Positions 7,584 to 16,913 of a stretch of 64,000 bases of DNA are shown here, piece after piece. The DNA is from an uncultured Alphaproteobacteria bacterium (GTDB lineage Bacteria; Pseudomonadota; Alphaproteobacteria; RF32; CAG-239). The stretch spans positions 110,906-174,905 of the forward strand of contig CALXRP010000001.1 in the NCBI GenBank assembly GCA_944390885.1, written 5' to 3'. The notes beneath the pieces were generated by a model. That model was not told the origin of the DNA. It was given only the letters and a program-made list of their open reading frames with translations, and did not search any database. The number at the start of each line of letters is the position of its first letter. The first letter of the stretch is position 1. The position numbers and the translations under genes are program-made.

Positions 7584-8060
7584 ATGAGATTGGCGCTTTT
7601 TCAGCCGGATATTCCGCAAAATACCGGGACATTGCTGCGGCTCGGAGCCTGTTTGGATGTGGAATTGGATATTATTGAGCCCTGCGGTTTTGTTTTTTCG
7701 GAAAAGGCATTAAAACGGGCGGGTATGGATTATCTTAATTTGGTAAAATATCGTCGGCATGATTCCTGGGAAGATTTTTTGGCGTATCGTGCGGCTCATC
7801 CCGATGAATACGGACGGTTGGTTTTATTGACAACTCATGCAAGCAAACCATATACGGAATTTGAGTTTTTACCGAATGATATTATTCTAATGGGACGGGA
7901 AAGCGCCGGTGTGCCGCAATCCGTTCATAATATTGCCGATGCCCGGCTGCTGATTCCGATGAATGAAAAAGCGCGTTCAATTAATGTTGCGGTGTCGGCG
8001 GTTATGGTTATCGGCGAGGCTTTGCGCCAGACGGATTTGTTTCCGAAAGTGAGGGAATAA
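7584..8060 (+). CDS. trmL: tRNA (cytidine/uridine-34-2'-O)-methyltransferase TrmL
   Basis: SPOUT-class enzyme that methylates the wobble-base ribose of tRNA-Leu isoacceptors. The 158-residue product has the N-terminal FQPDIPQNTGTLLRL motif, motif 2 MGRESAGVP, and motif 3 in which RSINVAVS forms the trefoil knot that binds SAM. Start ATG 7584 follows a strong AAGGAGG; the frame extends upstream through the preceding terminator and is not used. The last 53 bp overlap the 3' end of the convergent ampG-like gene. Confidence 0.95.
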   Translation: MRLALFQPDIPQNTGTLLRLGACLDVELDIIEPCGFVFSEKALKRAGMDYLNLVKYRRHDSWEDFLAYRAAHPDEYGRLVLLTTHASKPYTEFEFLPNDIILMGRESAGVPQSVHNIADARLLIPMNEKARSINVAVSAVMVIGEALRQTDLFPKVRE

Positions 8061-9339
8061 TGGCCGGAGGATAGCGTCTGGTAATGTACCATAAGACCAA
8101 CAGCCCCGGAACAGCCATTAACGTGGTTGAGATAAAAAACGAACTCCAGCCGATATGTTGAACCAGCCAGCCGGAAGAAGAGGCGAGAACATCGCGTGCC
8201 AGGCTCATCAGGGATGAGAGCAGAGCATATTGCGTGGCAGTATATTTGACATTGCACAAAGAAGAAATATATGCCACAAAGGCCGCTGTTCCCATTCCGC
8301 CGGTGATGTTTTCGACCGAAATTGTCAGCGTCAGCATATATAAGTTATTGCCGGCATAAGTTTGGGCGACATAAATCAGGTTAGACAATCCCTGCAGAAT
8401 ACCGCAGAGCAGCAGGCCGCGGGTCAGGCTCATTTTGTTGAGCAACATGCCTCCGACCAGCATTCCGACAATGGTGGCTATAGTGCCGTAAATTTTTGTA
8501 ACGGTAGCGATTTGCGAATATCCGAACCCCATATCTTTGTAAAAAATATAGGCCATCGGGCTGATATAAGCGTCGCTCAGGCGGTATAGCAGAATAAACA
8601 ACAGAATATAAGCCCAGCCCGGACGGGACATAAAATCTTTGAAAGGGCAGACAACGGCATTTTTGAAAAAGTCTTTGATTTTTTCCGGAGATGAACGTTT
8701 TTTCCGACTGGAGAAGCTTTTTCTTTTGTCTTTGGGTTCTTTGATGAGCAAAACTGCGGTCAGGCCGATTAAAATTCCGGAAGACATGACGGCGTAAACG
8801 CAATTCCAGCTTATAACGTCTGCCAGATATAATGCGCCGGCACCGGAGAAAATAAATCCCAGGCGATAGCCGAGAATGAATGTGGCAGAAGCGGCGGCTT
8901 GTTCGGACGTTTTGAAATTTTCCACGCGGTAAGCATCAAGAACAATATCCTGCGAGGCGGAGGATATACATAAAATCAGTGCCAGGGCAGCCATTAAAGA
9001 CGGGTTTTCGGCCGGGTTGACCAGGGACATGGCAAAAATCGAGATACCAACCAGAAGCATGGTGAAGAAAGTCCAGCTGCGGCGCCGGCCCATAAAAGCC
9101 AGTCCCGGAAGCGGCAGGCGGTCAACCAGCGGCGACCAGGCCCATTTGAAACTGTATGGTGTTTTGAGCAGGGAAAAAGTTCCGATAACGGCAAGAGGCA
9201 GTCCGGCTTCTCCCAGCCACAGGCTTAAGGTGTTGAAAACCAAAGGAAAAGGAAAACCGCTGGAAAAGCCGAAAGCAATCATCACCAACATACGGCGGTC
9301 GAGATAAATTTTTCCGGCAGAGAGAATTTTGGTCAGCAT
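8008..9339 (-). CDS. ampG: AmpG-like muropeptide MFS permease
   Basis: Inner-membrane major facilitator protein of 443 residues with 12 or more hydrophobic segments. AmpG proteins import anhydro-muropeptides for cell-wall recycling. Diagnostic stretches are FKWAWSPLVDRLPLP followed by GRRRSW near residues 65-87 and the SASQDIVLDAYRVE segment near 129-143. A basic loop rich in Ser, Lys and Arg separates the two six-helix halves. The start (MLTKILSAGKIYLDRR) has AAAGGA upstream. Its 3' end overlaps trmL by 53 bp on the opposite strand, and it is divergent from hslVU. I infer substrate from family similarity only; no other recycling genes are next to it. Confidence 0.85.
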   Translation of the reverse strand: MLTKILSAGKIYLDRRMLVMIAFGFSSGFPFPLVFNTLSLWLGEAGLPLAVIGTFSLLKTPYSFKWAWSPLVDRLPLPGLAFMGRRRSWTFFTMLLVGISIFAMSLVNPAENPSLMAALALILCISSASQDIVLDAYRVENFKTSEQAAASATFILGYRLGFIFSGAGALYLADVISWNCVYAVMSSGILIGLTAVLLIKEPKDKRKSFSSRKKRSSPEKIKDFFKNAVVCPFKDFMSRPGWAYILLFILLYRLSDAYISPMAYIFYKDMGFGYSQIATVTKIYGTIATIVGMLVGGMLLNKMSLTRGLLLCGILQGLSNLIYVAQTYAGNNLYMLTLTISVENITGGMGTAAFVAYISSLCNVKYTATQYALLSSLMSLARDVLASSSGWLVQHIGWSSFFISTTLMAVPGLLVLWYITRRYPPAIIPSLSETNPSGAKPRR

Positions 9340-9462
9340 ATTTTTTTCCTTTGTGCCAAGTATATTCGCAATGTCTTAAAACTGTTTTAATACCGCTATT
9401 GCATAAATGAAAAAATTTAACTACATATTAGAACAGGTATTATTTCAAAATAAGGGAAAGAT

Positions 9463-9990
9463 ATGACAACAATTTTGTGCGCACGCAAGGGTGATGAGGT
9501 TGTTATGGGCGGCGACGGCCAGGCAACGTTGGGTGAGGCCATTATTTTTAAGGCCAATTCGGTAAAAGTCAGAAGAATTGGCAACGGGAAGATTATTGCC
9601 GGCTTTGCCGGCGCGGCCGCGGATGGTATAACTTTGATAGAACGTTTGGAAGCCAAACTGGAAAAACATGCCAATCAGTTAAAGCGTGCGGCAGTGGAAC
9701 TGGCAAAAGACTGGCGGATGGACAAATATCTCCGGCAGTTGCAGGCTTTTATGATTGTGGCGGATAAAGATGTTTCGCTGGTGATTTCCGGTACCGGAGA
9801 GGTTATGGAGCCCGATGACGGGATTATCGGTATCGGTTCCGGCGGAAATTATGCCATGGCAGCGGCAAAAGCCCTTTATGACATTGACAATCTGTCGCTG
9901 GAGGATATTGTCCGCAAAGCTCTGAAAATTGCCGGTGATATAGATGTTTATACCAATCATAACGTTATTATTGAGAAGATAGAAAAATAG
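9463..9990 (+). CDS. hslV: ATP-dependent protease peptidase subunit HslV
   Basis: Proteasome-like threonine protease of the HslUV complex. The 175-residue product starts [20 protein letters not shown]; after Met removal Thr2 becomes the N-terminal nucleophile. The GFAGAAADG and GSGGNYA loops of the family are present. It is followed after 15 bp by hslU, in the standard hslVU order. Confidence 0.97.
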   Translation: MTTILCARKGDEVVMGGDGQATLGEAIIFKANSVKVRRIGNGKIIAGFAGAAADGITLIERLEAKLEKHANQLKRAAVELAKDWRMDKYLRQLQAFMIVADKDVSLVISGTGEVMEPDDGIIGIGSGGNYAMAAAKALYDIDNLSLEDIVRKALKIAGDIDVYTNHNVIIEKIEK

Positions 9991-10005
9991 AAAGGTTTGA
10001 GGGAA

Positions 10006-11322
10006 ATGACAGCAGCAACGTTCAGCCCGCGGGAAATTGTTTCAGAATTGGACAGGTTTATTATCGGACAGCAAGAGGCCAAAAAGGCTGTTGCCGTTGC
10101 TTTGCGCAACAGGTGGCGCCGAATGCAGCTGCCTGAAAAATTGCGGGAAGAGATTGTGCCGAAAAATATTTTGATGGTTGGTCCGACCGGCGTGGGCAAA
10201 ACGGAAATTTCCCGCCGGTTGGCAAAACTGGCAAAGGCGCCGTTTATTAAGGTTGAGGCGACCAAGTTTACCGAAATCGGTTATGTCGGACGCGATGTGG
10301 AGAGCATTATTCGCGATTTGGTGGAGATTGCTCTGCATAACGAACGCGACAAACAGCGCAAGACTATGATTGTTAAGGCAGAAGCAGCTGCCGAAGAGCG
10401 GGTTTTGGACGTATTGGTCGGCGACGGGGCAAGTGAGGAAACCCGTCAGAAATTCCGCAAGCTGCTGCGGGAAAATCAGCTGAATGATCGTGAAATCGAG
10501 ATAAAAGTTCTGGACAATTCCAATGCCAGTATGCCGACGATTGATATTCCGGGAATGCCGGGTGCCTCAATGGGTATGATAAGTTTGGGAGATTTGCTCG
10601 GCAAGCCTTTCGGCGACAAATATAAAATGAAAAAAATGAAAGTCGGTGACGCTTATAAAGTTTTGGTGGATGAGGAAAGCGACAAACTGATTGACTCCGA
10701 ATCCATTACGCAGGCGGCAATCAAATCAGTGGAAAATGACGGTATTGTTTTTATTGACGAGATTGACAAGATTGCCGGTCAGGATGAACGCCGCGGCGGT
10801 GATGTATCGCGCGAGGGTGTACAGAGAGATCTTTTGCCGCTGATTGAAGGAACGACGGTTTCGACCAAATACGGTATGGTTAAAACCGATCATATTCTGT
10901 TTATCTGTTCCGGCGCTTTTCATTTATCAAAACCCTCCGATTTGCTGCCCGAGCTGCAGGGGCGTTTGCCGATAAGGGTTGAGCTGAAAGCCTTGACGCA
11001 TGATGATTTTGTGCGAATTCTGATCGAGCCGGAAGCCAATCTGATTGAGCAGTATGTGGCTTTGATGGGGACGGAAAATCTGACTCTGGAGTTTGAAAAA
11101 AAAGCCATTGACAAGATTGCCGATGTTGCCGTTCAGATTAACGAAAACGTTGAAAATATCGGAGCCCGCCGGCTGCATACGGTTTTGGAGGTTTTGTTGG
11201 AAGACATCAGCTACGAGGCCTCGGAGAAAGCCGGAGAAAAAGTGGTTATTACGCCGGCGATGGTGGAGGAAAAACTTTCCAAATTTACCCAGGCGTCCGA
11301 TTTGTCCCGCTTTATTTTGTAG
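10006..11322 (+). CDS. hslU: ATP-dependent protease ATPase subunit HslU
   Basis: AAA+ unfoldase that feeds substrates to HslV. The 438-residue product has Walker A GPTGVGKT (59-66), an intermediate (I) domain with a Gly/Met-rich run ([10 protein letters not shown]), Walker [11 protein letters not shown], and a C-terminal sensor region with [10 protein letters not shown]. It ends SRFIL, the type of tail that docks into HslV. I start at ATG 10006; a TTG at 9997 is also in frame, but AAAGG at 9991-9995 is better spaced for the ATG. Confidence 0.97.
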   Translation: MTAATFSPREIVSELDRFIIGQQEAKKAVAVALRNRWRRMQLPEKLREEIVPKNILMVGPTGVGKTEISRRLAKLAKAPFIKVEATKFTEIGYVGRDVESIIRDLVEIALHNERDKQRKTMIVKAEAAAEERVLDVLVGDGASEETRQKFRKLLRENQLNDREIEIKVLDNSNASMPTIDIPGMPGASMGMISLGDLLGKPFGDKYKMKKMKVGDAYKVLVDEESDKLIDSESITQAAIKSVENDGIVFIDEIDKIAGQDERRGGDVSREGVQRDLLPLIEGTTVSTKYGMVKTDHILFICSGAFHLSKPSDLLPELQGRLPIRVELKALTHDDFVRILIEPEANLIEQYVALMGTENLTLEFEKKAIDKIADVAVQINENVENIGARRLHTVLEVLLEDISYEASEKAGEKVVITPAMVEEKLSKFTQASDLSRFIL

Positions 11323-11331
11323 CGGTTTGCA

Positions 11332-12462
11332 ATGGGGTTCGGCGTTTATATTCACTGGCCTTTTTGCTTGTCAAAATGTCCGTATTGTGACTTCTATAAA
11401 GAAGTCAAAAAAAATGTGCCGCAAGAAGAAATTGTTGCGGAATATAAACGTGAGCTTGATTTTTATTATCAGTATACTTCCGAAAACATTGTCAGCAGCA
11501 TTTTTTTCGGCGGTGGGACGCCTTCTTTGATGAAACCGGAGAATGTGGCGGCGCTGATTGATTATGTTGCCGGAAAGTGGAAAACGGCCCCTGAAATTGA
11601 GATTTCCTTGGAGGCGAATCCGAATTCTGATTATCCCGAGATGTTTGCCGATTTGCGGCGGGCAGGTATTAACAGGCTGTCTTTGGGGGTGCAGGCTCTG
11701 AATGATGCTGATTTGCGTTTTTTGGGACGAACGCATAATCTGAAGCAGGCTTATCAGGCGATTGACGGCGTTTTGCAGAATTTTGACAATCATTCGCTGG
11801 ATTTGATTTATGCCCGGCCGCAGCAAAAACTTTCAGATTGGGAAAAAGAACTGGCGCAGGCGGCATCGTTCGGTATGAAACACCTGTCGTTGTATCAGTT
11901 GACAATAGAAGAAGGGACGGTTTTTGCCCGCAAAGGAATTAAGGCCATGGATGAAGATGCGGCCGGGGAAATGTATTTGTTTACCGAAGATTATTTGGCG
12001 GATAAAGGAATTTATAAATATGAGGTTTCCAACTATTCCCGTCCCGGTTATGCTTCCCGCCACAATCTTCTTTATTGGACAGGCCAAGACTATATAGGGG
12101 TTGGGATTTCGGCTCATGGGCGCTTTTGTTTTTCGGGTTTTAAGGGAAATCTTGAGCAGAAACAGCGAGATCAAAAAATTTCTCCCATTTATTATGCCTC
12201 GACATATAATTGTCAGCTGGAGGAGCTTTCTCAGGCAGAGAGAGCCGAAGAACTTTTGTTAATGGGACTGCGGCTGACGGATGGGATTGATAAGAGGCTT
12301 TTTGCCGAAAACTGCGGTTTGGATTTTGACGGTTTTATTGACCGGGAGCGGCTGAAATATCTCTGCGAAGCAGGGTTGTTGGTTGATACGCCACAGAATA
12401 TCAGGGCAACCCGCGAAGGTTTTTTGGTTTTGAATGGGATAATCGAACAGCTTTGTCCTTAA
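11332..12462 (+). CDS. hemW: Radical SAM heme chaperone HemW
   Basis: Heme-binding radical SAM protein related to HemN. The 376-residue product has the cluster motif Cys12-x3-Cys16-x2-Cys19 followed by Asp-Phe; HemN has a fourth Cys at the Phe position, so its absence argues for HemW rather than coproporphyrinogen oxidase. FFGGGTPS and the EANP motif follow, then the HemN C-terminal domain. It lies 9 bp after hslU and may be cotranscribed. The last 4 bp overlap the end of the convergent transporter gene. The usual neighbours rdgB and rph are not here. Confidence 0.93.
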   Translation: MGFGVYIHWPFCLSKCPYCDFYKEVKKNVPQEEIVAEYKRELDFYYQYTSENIVSSIFFGGGTPSLMKPENVAALIDYVAGKWKTAPEIEISLEANPNSDYPEMFADLRRAGINRLSLGVQALNDADLRFLGRTHNLKQAYQAIDGVLQNFDNHSLDLIYARPQQKLSDWEKELAQAASFGMKHLSLYQLTIEEGTVFARKGIKAMDEDAAGEMYLFTEDYLADKGIYKYEVSNYSRPGYASRHNLLYWTGQDYIGVGISAHGRFCFSGFKGNLEQKQRDQKISPIYYASTYNCQLEELSQAERAEELLLMGLRLTDGIDKRLFAENCGLDFDGFIDRERLKYLCEAGLLVDTPQNIRATREGFLVLNGIIEQLCP

Positions 12463-13361
12463 TCGATAACACCGAATTTGCCGTTGACCAGAATCATCAT
12501 TGCTATTAAGAAAAAAATCATAAAAATACCGGCTTTTACCGAGGCGGTATCCTGAATTTTGTTATATTTGTTAAAAGCCATGACAAACAGCGGTGATGTC
12601 AGCAGTAAAGCCGTTACATATCCGGGGTTGGGTGCAATCCGCAGGGCCAGGTTTTTTGCCGTGATTAAAGCAGCGCTGAAACTTATGAGGTATAATCCGG
12701 CGCGGATGGCAACCGGCGAAAAAACGTTTTTGAAAAAATCTTTGGCTTTTACTTTTTCTCGGCGGATGTAAAAAAAAGTATTGTAACAGCCGCTGACAAA
12801 AGTTGAGACAGACAGATAATAAATCATGGCGGCCCAGGTGCTTGAGCCGTGGATGGATATGTCTTTGGTGATGATACTCATAAAAGCCAGAGCCAGAATT
12901 ACTGGCGCCATATAGATTATGATTTCTTTATTGACCGGGCTTTTTAACATTTGCCAGTAGCTCAGCGTAAAACCGAAAAGGATTAAAATCAAGGTAATGA
13001 ACACTGTTCCATTATCAAAAAGCTTTATAAATTCATGTGGTGTAATCAGCCACCATAAAACGGTTGTTATCAGTGTTGTCAATACCATTACCCTGGAAGT
13101 CGGGCCGGCGCCGTATTTGGCAGAAGCAAAAAAGAGGTGGGAATCGTAAAAACCGATGAGAAGCCCCTGTGTGATCAGTAAAGTCCAATAATACATGCTG
13201 TGCGGGACGGGAAATAATGGTATAAAAGGGATAAAGAAAACGGCAATGCCGAACCCGCGCCATATTCCCAAAAGGTAGCCGTTGAGTTTGTATTTTTGAT
13301 TGACCAAAGTATATAAGGCCGTAAAAAAACCGTATAAGAGGCCGTTAATAATCCAGACCAT
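12459..13361 (-). CDS. EamA-like (DMT superfamily) inner-membrane transporter
   Basis: A 300-residue protein with about ten transmembrane helices arranged as two five-helix repeats, typical of drug/metabolite transporters. The N-terminus MVWIINGLLYGFFTALYTLVNQKY and the helix-loop pattern fit EamA proteins, but the substrate cannot be told. AAGGA precedes the start. It is convergent with hemW (4 bp overlap) and transcribed in the same direction as aroK, whose stop lies about 80 bp upstream of its start. Confidence 0.75.
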   Translation of the reverse strand: MVWIINGLLYGFFTALYTLVNQKYKLNGYLLGIWRGFGIAVFFIPFIPLFPVPHSMYYWTLLITQGLLIGFYDSHLFFASAKYGAGPTSRVMVLTTLITTVLWWLITPHEFIKLFDNGTVFITLILILFGFTLSYWQMLKSPVNKEIIIYMAPVILALAFMSIITKDISIHGSSTWAAMIYYLSVSTFVSGCYNTFFYIRREKVKAKDFFKNVFSPVAIRAGLYLISFSAALITAKNLALRIAPNPGYVTALLLTSPLFVMAFNKYNKIQDTASVKAGIFMIFFLIAMMILVNGKFGVID

Positions 13362-13439
13362 TCTTCGTCCTTTTAACCTTTATTGCATTTATCGGCTATG
13401 TAATCTTTTTCTGCAGGTTTTAAAGCGACGGCGGTTTTT

Positions 13440-13973
13440 TTACTTGAAATTTTTTAGTGTGCCTATTACGCGGTCAACAGTCAGGTCTACGGGTTCTTCT
13501 TTGGTTTCAACAACGATATCCGCTTCGGAATAGTAGGGATATTCTTCCTGAATGTATTTTTCCAGTTTGCTTTTCAGTTCGGTATCGTTGCCTCTTAAAA
13601 ACGGGCGGTGTTTTCGTCCGGTTGTTCTTTTATATAGGACGTTGATATCTGCTTTGAGCCAGACGGTAACGGCGTTGGTCTTGGCGAGGGCTCTGGTCTG
13701 GGCAGCAACAAAAGAACCGCCGCCGGAAGCCAAAACGCAGGGCTGGCCTTGCAAAAGGCGCTTCATTACCCGTTCTTCTCCGGCGCGGTATTCTTTTTCG
13801 CCAAAGCATTTTAAAACGTCTAAAAGCGGAATACCGGCAGCTTTTTCGACTTCTTGGTCACCGTCGACAAAAGGCAGGTTTAATTTGCGGGCAAGACGCT
13901 TGCCGACGCTGGTCTTTCCGCTTCCCATCAGCCCGACGAGCAATATTATTTTATCAATTTTGGTTATATCCAT
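13440..13973 (-). CDS. aroK: Shikimate kinase
   Basis: Phosphorylates shikimate in the aromatic amino acid pathway. The 177-residue product has the P-loop GLMGSGKT (14-21), the shikimate-binding FVDGDQE and EYRAGEE motifs, a GGG turn (ASGGGSFV), and the lid with R.HRPFL. In many alphaproteobacteria aroK is followed by aroB and is divergent from xerD. Here xerD is indeed divergent upstream but aroB is missing, its place taken by a transporter gene. Confidence 0.95.
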   Translation of the reverse strand: MDITKIDKIILLVGLMGSGKTSVGKRLARKLNLPFVDGDQEVEKAAGIPLLDVLKCFGEKEYRAGEERVMKRLLQGQPCVLASGGGSFVAAQTRALAKTNAVTVWLKADINVLYKRTTGRKHRPFLRGNDTELKSKLEKYIQEEYPYYSEADIVVETKEEPVDLTVDRVIGTLKNFK

Positions 13974-14050
13974 TTTTTTAATTATTCTTTCAATTATTTT
14001 TGATATAAACTAATCAGAGTTAAATGTTTATTTTATAAGGTTTATACATC

Positions 14051-14200
14051 ATGAGACAGAAAAAATCAAAAACAATCTTTTATGTTATCGGATTAATTAT
14101 TGTTTTGGCGGTGCTTTTTGTGCTTTCGCGTGAGGTTCCCATGCAGGTTGAACATGTTGAGCAGGTATTGCCGAATGATTTTGCTGCCGGCCAGGAGTGA
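14051..14200 (+). CDS. Small single-pass membrane protein (49 aa) before xerD
   Basis: A 49-residue protein beginning with a basic stretch (MRQKKSK), then one transmembrane helix (about 9-27), then an acidic extracytoplasmic tail. Its TGA is 2 bp before the xerD ATG, so the two are cotranscribed. The gene is too short for most callers. I do not recognise a family. Confidence 0.6.
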   Translation: MRQKKSKTIFYVIGLIIVLAVLFVLSREVPMQVEHVEQVLPNDFAAGQE

Positions 14201-14202
14201 AA

Positions 14203-15126
14203 ATGATTTCTCCAAATCGGTTATCAGATGATTTTCTGGATATGATGCGCTCTGAAAAAGGGTGCTCGGAAAATACAGTTGTTTCATATGGTCAGGATTT
14301 GGAACAGTTTTTTAGTTGGTGTGGCAATAAACAAATTGAAATTTCCAAAGTCAGTCGGCAGGATCTGGCAGATTTTCTTCATGATATCAGTTGCAGGCAT
14401 AAGTATGCCGCCAAGACGATTGCACGCAAAATTTCTACTTTGCGTGAATTTTTTAAATTTTTGTTTAGTGAAAAAGAAATTTCTGATAATCCGGCCGTGC
14501 GTTTGCGTTCGCCTAAGCTTGGAAAGCCGTTGCCCAAGTTTTTAACGGAAGAGGAGGTCAAGCTGTTAGCAGAAACGGCTTTTTCTCATCAAAATCATAA
14601 TATGCAGCGTATCGGTGTTATGATAGAATTGATGTATGTTTCCGGTTTGCGGGTTTCGGAATTGGTGGGGCTTCCGTTAACGGCGGTTAATTTTGACCGA
14701 GAAATTGTTTTTGTCCGCGGTAAAGGTAGCAAAGAGCGGATTGTGCCGGTTTCTCGCAAAGTATTGGATGCATTGCATCAATATATTAAGTGTTTGCGTA
14801 AAGATTTTGTGCGTTCTCGGGGGCTGTCAAAGTGGCTTTTTCCGTCTTTGCGTTCTTTATCCGGACATTTGACACGGGATGCTTTTTTTAGGGATTTGAA
14901 AGTGTTGGCTGCTGAAGCCGGAATTTCTCCGGCCAGGGTTTCTCCGCATGTTTTGCGCCACTCTTTTGCAACATCGCTTTTGAAGCATGATGCAGATTTG
15001 CGTTCAGTTCAAAAGATGCTTGGACACGAGAGTATTGCTACGACAGAGATTTATACGCATATTCTTTCTGAAGATTTGATGAATAAGGTTTTGCAAAATC
15101 ATCCGTTACAGCGTTTAAAAAAGTGA
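14203..15126 (+). CDS. xerD: Tyrosine recombinase, XerD-like
   Basis: Resolves chromosome dimers at dif together with a partner Xer protein. The 307-residue product has an N-terminal SAM-like core-binding domain and a catalytic domain with the full set of active-site residues: Arg150 (SGLRVSE), Lys174 (KGSKER), His249 and Arg252 (HVLRH), His275 (GHES), and nucleophile Tyr284 (EIYTH). The N-terminus with a FLDMMRSEKGCSENT pattern and the divergent aroK favour XerD over XerC. I use ATG 14203 (CAGGAG six bases upstream); GTG 14197 is the alternative. Confidence 0.85.
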   Translation: MISPNRLSDDFLDMMRSEKGCSENTVVSYGQDLEQFFSWCGNKQIEISKVSRQDLADFLHDISCRHKYAAKTIARKISTLREFFKFLFSEKEISDNPAVRLRSPKLGKPLPKFLTEEEVKLLAETAFSHQNHNMQRIGVMIELMYVSGLRVSELVGLPLTAVNFDREIVFVRGKGSKERIVPVSRKVLDALHQYIKCLRKDFVRSRGLSKWLFPSLRSLSGHLTRDAFFRDLKVLAAEAGISPARVSPHVLRHSFATSLLKHDADLRSVQKMLGHESIATTEIYTHILSEDLMNKVLQNHPLQRLKK

Positions 15127-15128
15127 TT

Positions 15129-15824
15129 TTATCTTCCATGTTGGAATTGCTCAAAAACGCAATTTATCATGTTTGATATTTTTTCCGGCGGCATTTTTTT
15201 TAATTTGTCGCTGGTGATCCGGATCATTTCTTTACTGGTTTTGCGTTCTTTCAAAGAGCCTTCTACCCATTTGGGATAGCTCCGGAAGATAAACAATTTG
15301 CTTTCATCCATTAGAAAAATTAATTTGAACGGTGTTTTTCCTGAGTTGTCAAAAACTGCCGATACGTCGCTCCTTTTAAGCATTTCGGGAAAGTTTTTGA
15401 TGATGTTCGGGTAACGTCTTTCAATATCTTTGGGCGGAACGGCATGTCCGCCTTCGCGTACCCGTTGCTGAACCCGCAGATGTGACAGTTCGACATTTGC
15501 CAGGCCGATAAAAATCGTAGCAATTTTAAAACCGGCTTTTTTGGCTCTGTCCATATATTTTAAATGGGCTTTACCTGATGAAGTTGTTTCATATACAAAG
15601 CTTTTTTTGGATTTTAATTTTTTTTCAAGTTCGGCTATGACGATTTTTCCGGCATCAATCATATATTTGTTCGGGTCGTCGCCGTTGGCGATTTCTTTGG
15701 CAATGTTGTCCATGTTGATTGACGGGGCCTTTTTTAACAAAGGGTCCGTTTTTAGTATTTTTTCATAAAACGTTGATTTTCCGGCTCCGTTCGGACCGGC
15801 AATGATAACCATCCATTTTGTCAT
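15129..15824 (-). CDS. Zeta-toxin-like P-loop kinase
   Basis: A 231-residue protein with a Walker A motif GPNGAGKS (10-17), followed by INMDNIAKEI, where zeta toxins bind substrate, and YETTSSG. Zeta/PezT toxins phosphorylate UDP-GlcNAc. Solitary chromosomal members of this family exist whose toxicity is unproven. The ATG overlaps the TGA of a 58-codon gene upstream (ATGA), which has the size and place of an antitoxin or partner. It is convergent with xerD, with 2 bp between the stop codons. Confidence 0.75.
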   Translation of the reverse strand: MTKWMVIIAGPNGAGKSTFYEKILKTDPLLKKAPSINMDNIAKEIANGDDPNKYMIDAGKIVIAELEKKLKSKKSFVYETTSSGKAHLKYMDRAKKAGFKIATIFIGLANVELSHLRVQQRVREGGHAVPPKDIERRYPNIIKNFPEMLKRSDVSAVFDNSGKTPFKLIFLMDESKLFIFRSYPKWVEGSLKERKTSKEMIRITSDKLKKMPPEKISNMINCVFEQFQHGR

Positions 15825-15997
15825 TCGGCTTCTCCGATAATGATTTCATGGTGATTTTTATCCAGTTTAACAATATATTTTTTTCCGTCGGCTTCTTCTT
15901 TGATCAGCCGTCCGTTTTCTTCATAATATTGCGGATAAGTGTCAATTTTTATTGTGCCGTCAAGACGGACAAATTTTCTTTTAAAATATTCAAACAT
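15821..15997 (-). CDS. Small protein (58 aa) coupled to the zeta-like kinase; candidate antitoxin or partner
   Basis: A 58-residue, highly charged protein starting MFEYFKRKFVRLDG and ending EIIIGEAE. The start has AGGAAA upstream, and the stop codon overlaps the kinase start by 4 nt, a coupling typical of toxin-antitoxin pairs. It has no helix-turn-helix and is not recognisably an epsilon antitoxin, which is a three-helix protein of about 90 residues. The assignment as partner rests on position only. Confidence 0.6.
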   Translation of the reverse strand: MFEYFKRKFVRLDGTIKIDTYPQYYEENGRLIKEEADGKKYIVKLDKNHHEIIIGEAE

Positions 15998-16069
15998 TGC
16001 TATTTTCCTGAGTTACCGCTGAAGAATATCATAGAATCAGCTTTTTTTCAAGAAAAATTTGACAAAAAA

Positions 16070-16912
16070 CTAAAGTAATTTGGCTAATTCAAAATATTGT
16101 TTCGGCGTCAGCTGTTCGGCACGATAGGTTTCCGGAATTTGGAGCTGCTCCAGTTTTTCTTTTATTCCGGGCAATGATTTTAAGCTTTGGCGAATCATCT
16201 TCCGTCGTTGTCCGAAGGCCAAAGCCGTTATTTTTTCTATTTTATTTAATTCAGTATTGTTAATACCGGCGTGAAGCGGTCTGAACAGCAGGACTGTCGA
16301 CCATATTTTAGGAGCAGGAACAAAGCAGTTCGGATTGAGGTCAAAAAGGCGTTCTATGCTGCATTGAAGCTGTGCAAGAACGGAAATGCGGCCGTAATCT
16401 TTGCAGTTTATCGGAGCACATATTCGGTCGGCGACTTCTTTTTGGAACATCAAGGTCAGGCTGGAGAAGCTTTCAATTTGTTTTAGCCAGCCGGTGAGCA
16501 ACGGAACGGAAATGTTATAGGGCAGGTTACTGACAATGTTGCGTGGCGGGATGTCTTGTTCGGCAAAGTTTATTTTTAAGGCGTCGCCGTTAATGATTTC
16601 CAGTTTTTCTCCGGCAAAACTTTTTAGCTCGTTCATTATTTCAATACAGCGTTCGTCCATTTCGACTACAGTCAATTTTTGCGGATTAGCATTAAGAACG
16701 GCTCGTGTCAGGCCTCCAGGGCCGGGGCCGACTTCGAAGACGTATTCGCCGGTAAAGTCTTTTTTGTTTTGTTTTTCCAGAGAAAGGCGAATTATTTTAT
16801 CGGTAATATTGCGATCCAACAAAAAATTTTGTCCTAAAGCCTTTTTGGCCATCAGACCATGAGTTTCGACAGTTTCGCGCAAAGACGGCAAAGAATCTGG
16901 CAACAAAGTCAT
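16070..16912 (-). CDS. rsmA: 16S rRNA (adenine-1518/1519-N6)-dimethyltransferase RsmA (KsgA)
   Basis: Dimethylates two adenines near the 3' end of 16S rRNA during 30S assembly. The 280-residue product has KKALGQNFL at the N-terminus, the SAM-binding FEVGPGPGGLT, an acidic VVEMDE, and catalytic motif IV NLPYNIS. I place the start at ATG 16912, directly after the surA stop and eight bases after AGGA; an upstream TTG at 16930 is in frame but overlaps surA. It is the last gene of lptF-lptD-surA-rsmA. Confidence 0.95.
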   Translation of the reverse strand: MTLLPDSLPSLRETVETHGLMAKKALGQNFLLDRNITDKIIRLSLEKQNKKDFTGEYVFEVGPGPGGLTRAVLNANPQKLTVVEMDERCIEIMNELKSFAGEKLEIINGDALKINFAEQDIPPRNIVSNLPYNISVPLLTGWLKQIESFSSLTLMFQKEVADRICAPINCKDYGRISVLAQLQCSIERLFDLNPNCFVPAPKIWSTVLLFRPLHAGINNTELNKIEKITALAFGQRRKMIRQSLKSLPGIKEKLEQLQIPETYRAEQLTPKQYFELAKLL

Positions 16913-16913
16913 T

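Noticed and set aside
13370..13439. Protein-like minus-strand frame (TAVALKPAEKDYIADKCNKG) after aroK
   Set aside because: Only about 25 codons, no start codon; may be a relic or chance.
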